Positions 9,978-21,495 of a stretch of 64,000 bases of DNA are shown in pieces (position 1 is the stretch's first letter; every line of letters begins with the position of its first letter). This stretch comes from Diadema setosum (lineage: Eukaryota; Echinodermata; Echinoidea; Diadematoida; Diadematidae). The notes beneath the pieces were generated by a model that was given only the letters and a program-made list of their open reading frames with translations, ran no database searches and had not been told where the DNA came from. The translations under genes were made by a program, and so were the position numbers. The stretch spans positions 5,620,486 to 5,684,485 of the forward strand of contig CM067075.1 in assembly GCA_033980235.1 (NCBI GenBank), read 5' to 3'.

Positions 9978-10310
9978 AGGCTCAGAGCATGTTCATTGCT
10001 AACGCACACCGGCTTCCACGACGTGTTATACCCGGAAATGAGCAGAGTAGGCGTAGTCACGATCCAATCATTGTACGATTTGGCGCCATGTTGGATAGAT
10101 GTGCCGTCTTCTACATACCTACGAGCGCAAGTACGTCCGATGACCTCTGAAGGTCAAACTGGTGTCCGTCACGCTGTCCGCATTTTGACCGACTTACCTG
10201 CACCACTGAAGAGGAAGCGTTTCTTCCTCGAGCAAAGAGCGTATCAGATGAGAAAAAATGAGAACAAACCCACAAGAATCAAGTTGAATGGTGTAAAGTG
10301 CATCTAGAGT
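9978..10310 (+). pseudogene. Tx1-like LINE ORF1 C-terminal fragment
   Basis: Two overlapping frames give one decayed protein. The first (to 10150) reads NAHRLPRRV then HDPIIVRFGAMLDR, the RRM-type core of ORF1p-like proteins. The second (to 10307) reads ILTDLPAPLKRKRFF and KTR-like TRIKLNGVK, the usual C-terminal domain. A frameshift near 10130-10150 links them. The N-terminal coiled coil is absent because the insertion is 5'-truncated. Confidence 0.7.
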
Positions 10311-11830
10311 GTAGGGAGAATGGATCTTCGTCAGCATGGCGTATTGTCACTGATTGAGTAATCTAAAGCTTCTACAGTTGGATGAATAAAAAATGTAAAG
10401 CTTTGAATCTACACGCCACCAGTCCCGAAGTTGATTATTATAAAACGCCTTTTTGTGTGTGTGTGTGTGTGATTCCGGTGGTCGAGTCTACAGCATGTTA
10501 TTTTATCACCGTTGATGTGTTAAAACCCATACGCGATCATCGCCTTTTGCCCGTGATCGAGAAAGATGTGAATGTGCATATTGATCAAGCGAATGTATGA
10601 ATCGTGTCTCTTTATGATCTGTTGTTGATGCATAAATACACCATAAGATTCTCTCTTGTGAATTTTTTAATGAAGAAAAAAAAAGGATAATTGAGTGTTA
10701 ATATTTGTTAACCATTATATTGTTAGAAAATCATAGAGGTAAAAAAGAAGAAGACATAATTGAAATGTGATGAAAAAAAAAATTGATACTGAGATCTCTC
10801 AAAAACTGTTAAAACTTTCATTTACGGATTTGAAAAAAAAAAAGAGACTGTTGAGCAGAGATAATAGATATTTGATTATAATACATCCAATAGGAGAAAA
10901 AAAGGAAAGAAAAATATTTTCGACAAAGAAAAATGTTTTGGGTTTTGTTAAACGAGTTTGTTGGATTGGACAAAAGTTTATTGTTCCTAATGATACAAAT
11001 CAGTTCCTATGATACTACCTGTATAAGGACATAATTATACGGCGTTTTGTATGGTTGAGTTTTCAAATGTAGTAACTCAAGACGGAGTATTTTTTTTTCT
11101 GTAGTTTGTAACAAGAAACAGCCAAAAGTGGGAAAACACCATCAAGCTATTTTATCGTAAAACTTATAGCTAGTTTGTAATCACAAAATTGAAATTAAGG
11201 AATATCTTTCAGATTGGTTCAATGTGTGAAATAACTGTGTAATGATCACAGAAATGTGCGATCTAAATTGATTTAGTAAAGTCAGGGTTATCACTATATG
11301 CAGTGAAAAGAGTATCTATCTTAAGCGAGGTCATAACCTACGCGACATGTTGGTTAATGTTTGTTGTTGTTTCCTTTTTTTCCACAATGCTTATCATTAA
11401 TGCCTGTATGAGCACTTGTTCTGAATTTTCAAAAGTGCATATAACGAATTCTATATATGGATAATTCTAAAGTACACTTCTTGGAAGTGCTTCTACTGGG
11501 TCCAAGATTAGAAATATGGTGAGAAAAAAAAATAGAATAAATTTACAAAATCAAGTTAAATGGTGTAAATCTGCATCTAGAGTGCAGAGGGAGAAGGGAT
11601 CTCCGTCAGCATGGTGTATTGTTATTGACTGAATGATCTAAATTTTCTTCATTTGGATGAATCAAAATGGAAAGTTTTGAATTTTGATCTCACCTGAAGT
11701 GAATTATCATAAGACGCCTTATTTTGGACTTTTTTGAGTGGTGATTTTTATATCCGTGATATTTTATCACGATTTGATGTGCTAAAATCCTTACATGATT
11801 TTCGTTTTTTATATATCTCGTTTGTAAAAA
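10235..11830 (+). repeat. partial duplication inside the Tx1-like LINE
   Basis: About 10245-10560 and about 11520-11825 align along their length: both contain CATCTAGAGTG, GTCAGCATGG, GGATGAAT, ATATTTTATCAC or TTATTTTATCAC, and GATGTGYTAAAA. Spacing is about 1.27 kb and similarity roughly 75-80% by eye. A TG microsatellite sits in the first copy at 10456-10471. The DNA between the copies is AT-rich and noncoding. Either the ORF1 tail was duplicated or two related insertions are fused. Confidence 0.6.
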
Positions 11831-12416
11831 TTAAAAAAAAGAAAAAAAAAGGAGAGAAAAAAAAAGAGCTTAATCACGCGAATTAAAATGTTTTAATTGA
11901 TTTTTTACATAATTATGGAGCTTGTCAATTCGCAAATGAAAATGAGAGAATATGATCCAGAGGAGAGACTGACTATAGATATTCATTTTGAACGAACATT
12001 TGGTGCGAAATGGTCATCGTGTTAGTCATACTTCTTGACTTTAAAAACTTTTTGCTTGTTTGTTATAGACAATTTTTTTTTTCTCACCGTTACATTCATG
12101 AATAATTATCTTTACTACAGTGATGGGCTGGGGGATAGATTTTTTCGGACTGATTTCCATACATTGATCCGGAAATTATTGGGGTTGATTTTCTATTCGC
12201 AGCTGTCGTCAGTCAGCTCTGATGCGTTGCGTTTGCGTCCAAACGTTTGTGTGTTTTGTTTTGTGTTGTGTGTATTGTAACGTTTTCGTCACAGTACAGT
12301 CTTTTTTGTGTCGTTACTGTTGTGTTGTATACATAAAATGAAAACTTCCACAGGTTGTTCCTCTTTTCTTTCCTTCATTCTTTTCGTACATGATGCACTA
12401 ACGTTACGTTTATTTC

Positions 12417-13510
12417 AATGAATTGTCGCGGCCTAGGAGATAGTCGCAAAAGACAAGATGTTTTGTTGTACAGTATTTAAAAGCTAAGCAATGATGTTTG
12501 TTGTATTCACTTTACTCGGGAAATAGAGACCGATATACGTAGGGAATGGGAAGGTAAATGTTTTTTTCTCTTTCGACACGTCCAACTCAAGAGGAGTATC
12601 AATTCTTTTTAAGAAAGCTGTCCCAGTAAATATAAATAAACTTAAAGTAGATAATGCATGGAACTTTGTGGTTTTAGATGTAACTCTGTACGAATATAAT
12701 ATTACTATCGCGTCGTTGTATGGGCCAAATACAGACAACCCAACATTTTTTTGCAGATCTTCAACAAATGAGTATATGAATATAAGAACGACCCAAGTCC
12801 AATTTTTGGCCAAATTCAGTTTGACATGGGAAATTGTAGCTTATGCATGGACTCATCTTGTGTGTAAATGATAAATCCTAATCACCCCTGGAAGTGCCTG
12901 AAATGAATGACTTAAATCTTATATTGATGTAAGAATGAAGGACTTGGGTCATTCTTACATTCATATAATAGCGCCCTTTCTCATCCTTCTCTCATCTCTA
13001 TAGCAGAATATCATGTATATGAATCAAAGAACGACCCAAGTCCATATGAATCAAAGAACGACCCAAGTCCACCACACAAAATGGCCTCTCCACAATTAAT
13101 GTAAATGTTATTGTCATAATAATACATGTTCTAATTTGTATATAAAATGTTGCCTTCCCATCACAGTTAAATAGAATATTATTGGACAAATAAAACAGAT
13201 ATGAAGTTTTTTTTTTTTTAGTTTACTCGAAATGATCTTCCATGGACTTGGGTCGTTCTTATATTCATATACTCAAATTACACTAGATTTCGAGAATCCA
13301 CATGCTATTGTTTGTGAAGACTGGAATTTAGTACAAGATTCAAACCTTGATACATATAACTATTTGCATGTTAATAACCCGCGAGCAAAACAACAAGTAA
13401 ATAACATGAAAGATTAATTAGATTTATGCGATCCTTGGAGAATTAGATTTCCAGATAAAAATATTATACATGGCGACAACCTACCACTTTTAAACAGAGT
13501 AGATTAGATT
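12417..13510 (+). pseudogene. Tx1-like LINE ORF2, endonuclease part, split by a MITE
   Basis: From the Met codon at 12419 the frame reads NCRGLGDSRKRQD, then IHFTREIETDIRREWEG, and after frame changes NFVVLDVTLYEYNIT and SLYGPNTDNP. This is the N-terminal half of an AP-like endonuclease. Coding is cut at about 12768 by the element at 12769-13275. It resumes with CEDWNLVQDSNLDTYNY and HVNNPRAKQQV, the C-terminal half. An in-frame TAA follows near 13416. It is inactive. Confidence 0.8.
12769..13275. mobile_element. 507-bp nonautonomous inverted-repeat element (MITE)
   Basis: The ends are perfect 33-bp inverted repeats (12769-12801 and 13243-13275), starting TGAGTATATGAATATAAG and ending ACCCAAGTCCA. 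Related inner copies lie at about 12944-12970 and as a tandem pair of TGAATCAAAGAACGACCC units at about 13021-13073. It interrupts an otherwise continuous endonuclease reading frame. No transposase is encoded. The target duplication is not clear. The superfamily is unknown to me. Confidence 0.8.
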
Positions 13511-13515
13511 TCTTT

Positions 13516-14990
13516 TTGATATCCTCAGAACTTCTTTCATTAGTGCATAAGGTTGATATTCTTTCAGGTTATCGAACAGATTATTCTTTAATTCTTTTAA
13601 GTCTCAGTTTGAATCAGTTACAACGAGGCCCTGGCTTTTGGAAATTTAATAATTCTTTGTTAAAAAACGAAGGTTTTGTTTCACAAATTAAGAAAAAAAT
13701 AAAAGATACAATTCTGTTTTATGCAAAAGACGGAGCACAGTTTGATCAAAATGATTGCAAAGTGGGTGACTGTGAATTCATCGTAAATGATCAATTATTT
13801 TCTGAAACTTTAATGATGATAATACGGGGAGAAGCAATATCATATGCTTCTTTTGCTAAAAAAAAAAAAAAAAAAAACCAAAAACAAAGTGTGAACAGGG
13901 AAAAGGATTTAGAAAAGAAAATTGAAGAGTTAGAAAGAAAATTGACAATTTTAAATGATAAGAATTTTATATTAGAGGAAATTGATAAATTGAAATTAGA
14001 ATTGGAAGCTTTCCGTTTAAAAACAAATGAAAGAATTGCGATTAGATCTCGGATAAAGTGGATAGAGTTTGGAGAAAAACCTAAATTCTTTTTAAATTTG
14101 GAAAAGCAAAATAATATCAATATAGAAATACGTCAGTTATTGACTGAAAATGGTGATATTTTAGGTAGACAAAATGACATACTTAAGGAAGTGTTTGATT
14201 TTTACTCTAATCTTTATGCAGAAAAGAAACTGACGAAATTAACTTGGAAATGTTATTAAATCATCCTGACATTCCTAAGTTGTCTTCACAATTGTCCTCT
14301 TTATTGGAAGGTCCAGTGTTGATGAGGTCTATTCCACTTTAAAACTCATGAAAAACAATAAATCTCCCAGACAGGATGGTTTTACTGTAGAATTTTATCG
14401 TTACTTTTGGGGAGATATTAAATATTTTCTGGTAAGATCACTGAATTATGCGTATTTCTCAGGACAATTGTCAAACTCACAAAAAAATGGGAATAATAAC
14501 CTTGTTTCCTAAAGGAAACAAACCTAGACATTTGTTAAAAAAATTGGCACCCGATCACTTTACTGAATGTAGTTTACAAATTGGCATCCGGTTGTATTGC
14601 TACAAATAGACTCAAGGGCGTTTTGTCTTTTTTAATACATGAAAATCAAACAGGATTTTTGAGTGGTCGCTTCATTGGCAAAAATATACGTCTATTATAT
14701 GACATGCTACTTTATACTGAATTAAATGATATAGCAGACATGCTTCTTGTTGTCGATTTCGAAAAAGCTTTCGATTCCGTATCGCATACTTTTCTATTCA
14801 AGGTCCTGGATTTTTTTTCACTTCGGTCCATCTGTAAAGAAATGGATCAAGTTATTTTATGCAAATGCATCCTCTTGTGTATTAAGTTAACGGATACTGT
14901 ACAGATAGATTTGAAATAGGACGAGGGTGTCGCCAGGGAGATCCTTTGTCCCCCTACCTCTTTTTGTTAGTCAGTGAAATACTTGGTATC
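13516..14990 (+). pseudogene. Tx1-like LINE ORF2, linker and reverse transcriptase
   Basis: An open frame runs 13516-14259: RGPGFWKFNNSLLK (about residues 37-50), a charged coiled coil (about 125-170) and RSRIKWIEFGEKPKFFLNLEK. An A run at 13858-13877 lies within it. After that the frame breaks repeatedly, but MKNNKSPRQDGFTVEFYR, VVDFEKAFDSVSH (14751-14789) and [15 protein letters not shown] (14926-14970) identify palm motifs of a Tx1/L1-type reverse transcriptase. The YADD box is not readable. It is inactive. Confidence 0.85.
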
Positions 14991-14999
14991 CTAATACGA

Positions 15000-15900
15000 C
15001 ACTCGGATTATTTAGTTGGATTCTTTAGTCCATTGTAGATAATATCGCATGTCAACCCCTTTGGAACAATCCTAGAATACAAGTTAATGATAATGTAATT
15101 TATTTTAAGTCATGGTGTGCTAAGGGGGTACGTTTAGTTAACGATGTTCTAGAAACAGGTGGAAAATTTCTTTCATATTTTGATTTTCAACGTAAATGTA
15201 ATGTACAAGTAAACTTTCTTCAATATTATGGTTTGTGTAATGCTATTCGATTTGGTTATAATAAAAATGTCATACCTAAGATCATGGAACCTACATGTAT
15301 TATCCCTGAAACATTGTTTTAAATACTGAAAGTGAAAAAAGGTTGTGCACATATCTACCAGGCTTTCTTGAAACATAAGATAAAGGAATGTAAAAGTTTT
15401 ATAAAATGGAAACAGGAGTTTGATTTTGACAATATCATTTGGAGTTTTTATTACCAAATTCCCTTTTATTCAACTGTCGATATAAACATGAGATGGTTTC
15501 AGTTCAAGATGCTAAATAGAATTCTTTAAATGAAAGACGCTTTATTGAGATTTGAATTAGTAACAGATAACCTATGTACCTTTTGTAATAACAGCGAAGA
15601 AACAATTATGCATATATTTTGTTCTTGTATATATTCAAACGAAATATGGTCAAAACTTGAGCTTTGGCTGTTCCGTAATGGTATTCATATTTAGCTTACA
15701 AATCAAAATAGATTATTCGGTTTTTATGGACGTAATATCAGTGCCCTCGTTTGTATTATGATTATAGTAAGGAAAGAAATTTTTACAGCCAAATGCAAAA
15801 ATTGTTTGCCAGTTTTTGAACAAATCATGTCAGCGATAAAAAGTTATTATGATATGGAAAAGTATATATCTCTTATGTAAAACAAATCTGAAAGAAAAGA
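15000..15900 (+). pseudogene. Tx1-like LINE ORF2, C-terminal region with zinc-binding motif
   Basis: Broken frames read WNNPRIQVNDNVIYFKSW, GGKFLSYFDFQRKCNVQ and VNFLQYYGLCNAI, then (15332-15529) INMRWFQFKMLNRIL. The next stretch reads LCTFCNNSEETIMHIFCSC, the C-x2-C...H-x3-C zinc-binding motif common at the end of L1/Tx1 ORF2. Several stops interrupt the frames. It is followed by about 250 bases of AT-rich 3' UTR. Confidence 0.75.
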
Positions 15901-16160
15901 AATTTATGAAAAAGTGGTTACATTTTACTAAATGTTTCTGATTGTGTTTTCTTATGAAATGATTTGTCAGGTAATTTTCTGACATTTTGAAAAGAATTTG
16001 CAATTTATAATTGATTTTTGTAACTGTTTGTTGTTCTTATTGTATTTAGAATGGCCATAAATATCATGTGTTAAATCTGCATGTACATACATATCTCTTT
16101 TTTGTATATATTTGTGCGTGTGATATTATTTAATAAAGGAACCCTGTGGAAGTGGAAAAA

Positions 16161-16486
16161 ATGATTAATTTGGTCCAGTATAAATAAGTGTGTTCTTTGC
16201 TAGAATCGTTCGAAGAACTGGTAAATGAAACTCATCAGAGCGTCGAGTGGGGTAATTATACATGGAATGATTGATTTTTGAGGAACATAGAATCAAAAAT
16301 AGGCGGGAGTAAACTGTTACCATACATGTACATAAATTGGCCTAAGTTAAAGAAAATAAATTATTGGTTTTTGATAGTTTATTACAGGCAAACAATGCAT
16401 CTGTATGTGAACGTATGGGAGAATAGCAATTTAATTGGGAAAAAAATGTTTTCTGTTGGTTGAAAAACTCTTGCACCACTCCAAGG
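16161..16486. repeat. duplicated unit, copy A, right part
   Basis: This starts with the right target duplication and runs through AAATAAGTG...CTTTGCTAGAA to CCACTCCAAGGCCTT. It matches 16943-17262 at high identity. The last bases are antisense reverse-transcriptase code (KALEW) shared with LINE-3. Confidence 0.8.
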
Positions 16487-16766
16487 CCTTGTAAATTTAA
16501 AGAAATATAAATTATGGCTTTTAATAGCTAATTACAGGCAAACGGTGCATTTGTATGTGAACGTATGGGAGAATAGCAAATCTTGACGTCACTACAGGAG
16601 ACGAGACTAGCGTGACAAAGAGGTAACAAAATAGACAGGAATATGCAACAGAGAAAACGATCCTTGGAGGTTTGAGGACGAAAAAAAAAATAGACAACAA
16701 ACTCTTCAACTGCGAACTATAGGTTAAAGATAGTCTAATCATAGCCTAACTTAGGTAATAGTAGCG
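16487..16766. repeat. junction between duplicated units, with a third short copy
   Basis: About 16500-16580 repeats, with changes, the stretch around TTACAGGCAAACAATGCATC and GAACGTATGGGAGAATAGCAA seen in copies A and B. The remainder is purine-rich and noncoding. Confidence 0.55.
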
Positions 16767-17262
16767 ATAATAAAAAAAAAAAACGGCAATGCAGATTTTA
16801 CAGACGGGTAACAAATAAGTATATAAACTAATCCGTTTCTGAAGCGTCGTCATTATAGGACTGTATTAGAAAAAACAATCCTACGACTAGAAGAGTATAT
16901 AGAAGGAGGAGATTTTCTATCATGATTCAGGGAATTCCATTAATTTGGTCTATAGTCTAAATAAGTGTATTCTTTGCTAGAAACGTTCAAAGAAGTGGTT
17001 AATGAAATTCATTAGAGCGTCGAGTGGGGTAAATATGAAATGACTGATTTTTTAGAAACAGCGAATCAAAACAGGGGGAGCATACTGTTAACATACATGT
17101 ACATAAATTGGCCTAAGTTAAAGAAAATAAATTATTGGTTTTTGATAGTTTATTACAGGCAAACAATGCATCTGTATGTGAACGTATGGGAAAATAGCAA
17201 TTTAATTGAAAAAAAAAATGTTTTTTGTTGGTTGAAAAACTCTTGAACCACTCCAAGGCCTT
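16767..17262. repeat. duplicated unit, copy B (empty site for the Tx1-like LINE)
   Basis: This matches copy A on both sides of the LINE without interruption. At 16938-16950 it reads CCATTAATTTGGT where copy A holds the 6.2-kb insertion. It therefore shows the pre-insertion arrangement, apart from a small gap at the target. Confidence 0.8.
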
Positions 17263-17870
17263 CCAGTGTATTTCACAGTGCGATAACTTGTGGAGTAAAA
17301 TGTTATGATTGATTGTATCGAAGGCCTTGGAAAATTCCAAGTACATACTAATTTAATGAGAAAGATTGTCAGTTGCATTAACGACACTGCCGATTACCCT
17401 GAAGAACTACGCATATTAGTACTATATTTTCACGGAAACCAAACTGCTCGGGAATTTGTAAATATTTTGTTCACATTAAAAGAAAAAAATTATAATTCCG
17501 ATGTATATGTTTATATGTTTATAGGTTAGGGCGGTCCGCGGACTACAGTTATTTAGTTAACTTTGCCCAATGCCTGGCAGCCCTGACAGGTGCATCCAGT
17601 GTTTAGGTATTTTTGTGTTGTTGTATTGATTGATTATTTTGAGTTTTGTAATTGATTGTGTATTGTATATTTTCTGCCAAATAAAATAATAATAATAATA
17701 ATAATGATAATAATAATAATAATAATAATAATATCTTTTACAGTACTTTGGAAAGTGAAGATAATAAAGAGATTGGACGATTGTTGCCTTTCGTAAATAT
17801 TGGTATTACTTCGGCAAATTTCGTTTTATAAGGAAACACACCATTAGAAATTGACAATTAGTTAAGACTG
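17240..17870 (-). pseudogene. LINE-3 reverse transcriptase fragments
   Basis: Minus-strand pieces read VFPYKTKFAEVIPIFTKG and NNRPISLLSSLSKVL (about 17850-17745). After the insert come QFGFRENIV (about 17455-17425), then LEFSKAFDTINHNILLHKL (about 17340-17284) and KALEWFKSF. These are successive conserved blocks of a CR1/L2-type reverse transcriptase. The VPQGS and YADD blocks are absent because the sequence passes into copy B. Confidence 0.8.
17527..17733 (+). mobile_element. 5'-truncated LINE 3' tail inserted in LINE-3
   Basis: This runs from GGGCGGTCCGCGGACTAC to GCCAAATAAAATAATAAT and an (AAT)n microsatellite (about 17685-17733). It separates two adjacent blocks of the LINE-3 reverse transcriptase. 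The form, a short 3' UTR ending in a simple repeat, is that of a CR1-type dead-on-arrival insertion. No clear target duplication is visible. Confidence 0.6.
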
Positions 17871-18447
17871 TGAACCAAAGGATTTGCAGCCGATGAAATA
17901 ACACCTTTAAGAATACAATCATCTCCATCATCATTACCGGAACTTCGTTTGTATTAGAGAGGATACAACATCCATAATCCTGCATCTATTTGTAGGACTT
18001 ACCCAAAAAAAAATTGAGTTGAGGTAGCTCTGGCCTACAAATTCGGTAAAATTCTGTTCTGTAGCCGGAATACCTTAAGCAATCGCTTCACCTATTTGTG
18101 AGAAATCAGAATTAAAAGCATTTGCAATATCATACAATTTTATTTCACCAATATCTTTTTTTTTTTTTTTTGGAGGGGGGAATATTCATAGCCTGCTTTT
18201 AAACTTTCCAGGTATTCTTGATATCAAACTTGAATCTAAACAACTACTGACAATAATGCTTTCTCTTTTCCATTTGTAAAATCCTAATTCATGTATTTTT
18301 GTACGATGTATACCTGTTCTTTGATCGTTCAGGGGTTTTTTTTTCCATTTTGTATTCATAATACAATCGACTTTTTTCTATTGATTGAACGAAGAACTGA
18401 ATTTGAAATCCACGGCAACATAGGTGTCTTTTTATAAACTATTTCAT
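17870..18447 (-). other. decayed LINE-3 linker and reverse transcriptase N-terminal region
   Basis: Only scattered similarity remains. A T run lies at about 18155-18170. No intact frame is present. Confidence 0.45.
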
Positions 18448-19337
18448 TTATTTATGTATTTGCTTTGGCATAATGTCATCCAGAAGAACATGAAAAATTT
18501 CCATAAATATATCAAAAGAAAAATTAACGTCATCACTTGCATATACTTGTGACCAATCAGCGTTATCAAGAGCGACATCAAGACTTGCTAACTTTTCGCA
18601 TGAAACTTTACGTTTGAACAAATGGCATGAAGATTTTGCATCATTGAGTAATGTTTTCAAAGTAAAATGAGTCATAATTGGAAATGGTCAGTCACATCTG
18701 AGAAAAAAAAATATAGAAGAATCGGAAAGAGGTAAGATATTGCAACACAAGTTGTCAATTATAGTAGCGGAGTGATCGTGACAAGGATCGGTTTCGAAAT
18801 GAGTGGGGGAAAGGATGAAGACAAACGTGTTTCAAGAAACTCACTTGCGACAAGTTCATTTCCAGATTTCAGCGAATCAATATTATAATCACGAAGTTTC
18901 GAAAAACTGGGTGTTTTTCCAGGTCTGAGAGATAAGTCAAAAAGTCTAGAATATTTGATTTGGGAGGTTTGCATATGATAACACATTTGTACATCCTACG
19001 ATATGAATTTCTATTAAAGAGGGATTCAACAGTGTTATCCATTCTACAAATATCGTTGTGAACAATACATTTGTAAATACTTGACAATGCTTGATACGTA
19101 TAATGCAAGACCGCCTCCACTTCTGTCTGATCTATTACTGACATACATATCGTATCCGTCAACTGCAAAGGAATCTTCCGAAGTGGAAGTCAACCAGGTT
19201 TCGCTAAGTCCAATGGCAGCGAGTGATTGACTAGCATCGGATTCTGATAAAAACTCTAACTCATCAAATTGTTTGTTCAAACTCCTTATGTTTAAATGCA
19301 ACAAAGAAAATGTGTCTTTAGAAAAATTGTAATACAC
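18448..19337 (-). pseudogene. LINE-3 endonuclease domain, broken into frames
   Basis: Three overlapping frames cover the domain. 19337-19044 reads LLHLNIRSLNKQFDEL, GLSETWLTS and SGGGLALYVS. 19168-18869 adds VIICKPPKSNILDFL and FRNFVII. 18986-18759 holds DYNIDSLK and a TPLL end that corresponds to the usual TxLIDN block. 18675-18448 is the linker before the reverse transcriptase. At least two frameshifts are needed to connect them. It is inactive. Confidence 0.78.
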
Positions 19338-21424
19338 ATCTTAACATTAATTAACAGTTATATACATGACATGTTCAAAATTCAATCATTTCTAAAAATC
19401 GTAAGGTAGTTCATTGACTAATGAATTAAGATTTAATCGGCAACGAAATTGTCATAAAGGAGTTGCTTGTGTAATTGGTATCCCATCAACTGGGTCAAAT
19501 TCAGATGTTACGTGTCTATAAAAAAAAAAATGGTTTTCGTGTGGCACAAAGTGAAAGGGTACGTTCGAGAAGTCAGTCATAACGAATGATGAAATTGTCA
19601 AAGATAAGAACCTGCGTTAATAGTAGAGCTGTAATGAGGGAGTGCCATATACTATGCTATGAGAGAATAACCAGCAGACGAAGCGTGACAAAGCACGGGA
19701 ATGTAATTTACAATGTGCATATATGTAGCGTAAAGACCTGGATGAATAGAAGATCCCTGCGAAGGAGGGGAGCTGGGAAGTAAAAGAATGCAGAAGAAAG
19801 GTTGGGCAAGAAGGGTCAATAACGATGAGAGAGAAGAACACGGAACACTGACACACAACAGGTGAACGAGGATACAACGAGTATCTCGGTGGGCTTCCGA
19901 AGTAAAATCAAAAGACATACGTTCATACACAAAATATTCGGGGGAGAATACAGAACGAAGAGGAGGGAATGCGCGTGACCCTACAAACAGAGAGCACTGC
20001 CCTACTGTTGCAATGAAACAAATAATCCGCCTCAGAAAGTATATACTATTACAGACAGCATCGGCGCACACCTTCCAGTCAGCCACAGCCAGACACCGTT
20101 TAAAATTTAGCAGAGAGGAAGAAAACAAAGTAGAAAAACAATCCAAATGAAAAAAACAAAACACAAAAAACAAAACGGAATTCGAATTGTCTGAATTTCA
20201 GTGAATGACAGATTTAAGTGAAGGAACGTATTATTTAAAGGCAATTACATACTTAACCCCAAAAATGATATGGTCTCAGAATGCTTAAATCAGCTATAAT
20301 CCAGGTTGTATTTTATCATTACTTTAACATCATACATGTCATAGAATCCAGTTTGCTTGTGTCAAGGATGGCAGGTGTTGTAGTTTCATTTTTTTTCTTT
20401 ATTTTCTTTTTTTCTTCCTAATTTGATTTCATGTCAGTTGACAATGGTTCCTTTGATTTTGTTTTATATCAGTTTGTAGTTTCCTTTAGTCATTATTCGT
20501 TTTCTTACGTACTTTCTTATGGTCTCATCTCCAAGCTTTGCTTTTTTCGTGGGAACATGCACCTTTTTATTCCCATCCAATTTGTTCTATGCAAGTTTAT
20601 GATATTGATTTAGAATAAAAATACAACTATGTTTTCTTCTTTTTATTACTCTTTTTCACATGTATTTTGTCAGTTAATGCTATCAATTATTAATTGATTT
20701 ATAAATTTATTAATAATTATTGCAGTTATTACAAATATGTTCTATCGTACAATATATAATTTCTTGGCTTATTTGATGGAAAAAATGAACTTTGATTTTT
20801 TCCAGGCAGGACATTTAGAGCAACCAAACTTTAGAGCAACTAAACTCACGAATTGGAAATTTACCGAGTTTGTATTTATGTTATTATTAAGCTTGTGAAC
20901 CATCACAACTTTGAAACCAGTTTATTGATCGTTATATTGTAAGAATACGGTGTAATTGGTTACTTTTTTACTTCGAGGCACACTAGTAGCACACGTCGAA
21001 GAAGTTGGCTGAATGAATGCTCTGTTAACGATCTGGTGCATTTGGAGCAAGTCAACCCTCTGACTTTTCAATTATAGAAAGGATCCAAGTCGCAGGGCAG
21101 ACTTTCGTTCCCCAATTTAAAGGGAAAGTCCCCTGTGACACCCTCTATTGAAATTAGGCTGTCCTCGGTGATAGGACAATACTACTTGCTATACTCCTGA
21201 ACCACTCAGAAAATAGTGCGTTTCTTTTCCTCATATAGAAGTAACGGCTCTCGGTGCATGGTATGCTTGTTTGACATGTTGGTGCATGCATGTATACTAC
21301 GTTGTGCCAACTTTTAAACTTCCAGGTGGTGGCAATATTGCCTTTAAGGCGTAAGATTATAAGATAATAGTATTTCACTGGTCCAGACGTTGTCTGCTTT
21401 CTCTTTCTTTTTTAGTTTTCATGC

Positions 21425-21449
21425 TTTCGGTCCGTTAGGCCTTCATCAG
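21425..21449 (-). ncRNA. hammerhead-ribozyme-core-like motif (weak)
   Basis: On the minus strand the order is CTGATGA, a short arm GGCC, a loop TAAC, an arm GGACC with one bulge, then GAAA. CUGAUGA and GAAA around stem II are the conserved hammerhead core, and such motifs occur in Penelope-like and related retroelements, often beside simple repeats. The cleavage-site side (stem III ending in UH) is not convincing, so this is probably a relic or a chance match. Confidence 0.3.
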
Positions 21450-21450
21450 G

Positions 21451-21455
<5 letters not shown>

Positions 21456-21491
<36 letters not shown>
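21456..21491. repeat. CA microsatellite
   Basis: About 17 CA units, followed by an imperfect CA/GA/CG stretch to about 21516. Confidence 0.95.

Positions 21492-21495
<4 letters not shown>

Larger units (their letters stand above)
9978..16160 (+). mobile_element. Tx1/L1-like LINE, 5'-truncated, with 13-bp target duplication
   Basis: It is bounded on both sides by ATGATTAATTTGG (9965-9977 and 16161-16173). The 5' end starts inside ORF1, as expected of incomplete reverse transcription. Contents are an ORF1 tail, a spacer with an internal duplication, ORF2 (endonuclease, reverse transcriptase, C-terminal zinc-binding region), then AATAAA at about 16131 and an A-rich end. ORF2 wording such as NCRGLG, RGPGFWKFN and [13 protein letters not shown] is typical of the Tx1/L1 group. 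The copy is decayed and carries a 507-bp insertion at 12769-13275. Confidence 0.85.
17263..19560 (-). mobile_element. LINE-3: decayed CR1/L2-group LINE
   Basis: Read right to left: an ORF2 N-terminal region, an endonuclease (19337-18759), a linker (18675-18448), and reverse transcriptase fragments down to the edge of copy B. The catalytic second half of the reverse transcriptase is missing. A 5'-truncated LINE tail sits within it at 17527-17733. It has many stops and frameshifts and is an old copy. Confidence 0.75.

Noticed and set aside
13791..14120. 109-residue minus frame over the Tx1-like ORF2
   Set aside because: Phe/Ser-rich mirror of the Lys-rich coiled-coil code on the plus strand.
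19617..20173. Overlapping minus-strand frames of 86 and 173 residues
   Set aside because: They arise from a purine-rich stretch; composition is biased and no domain is visible.
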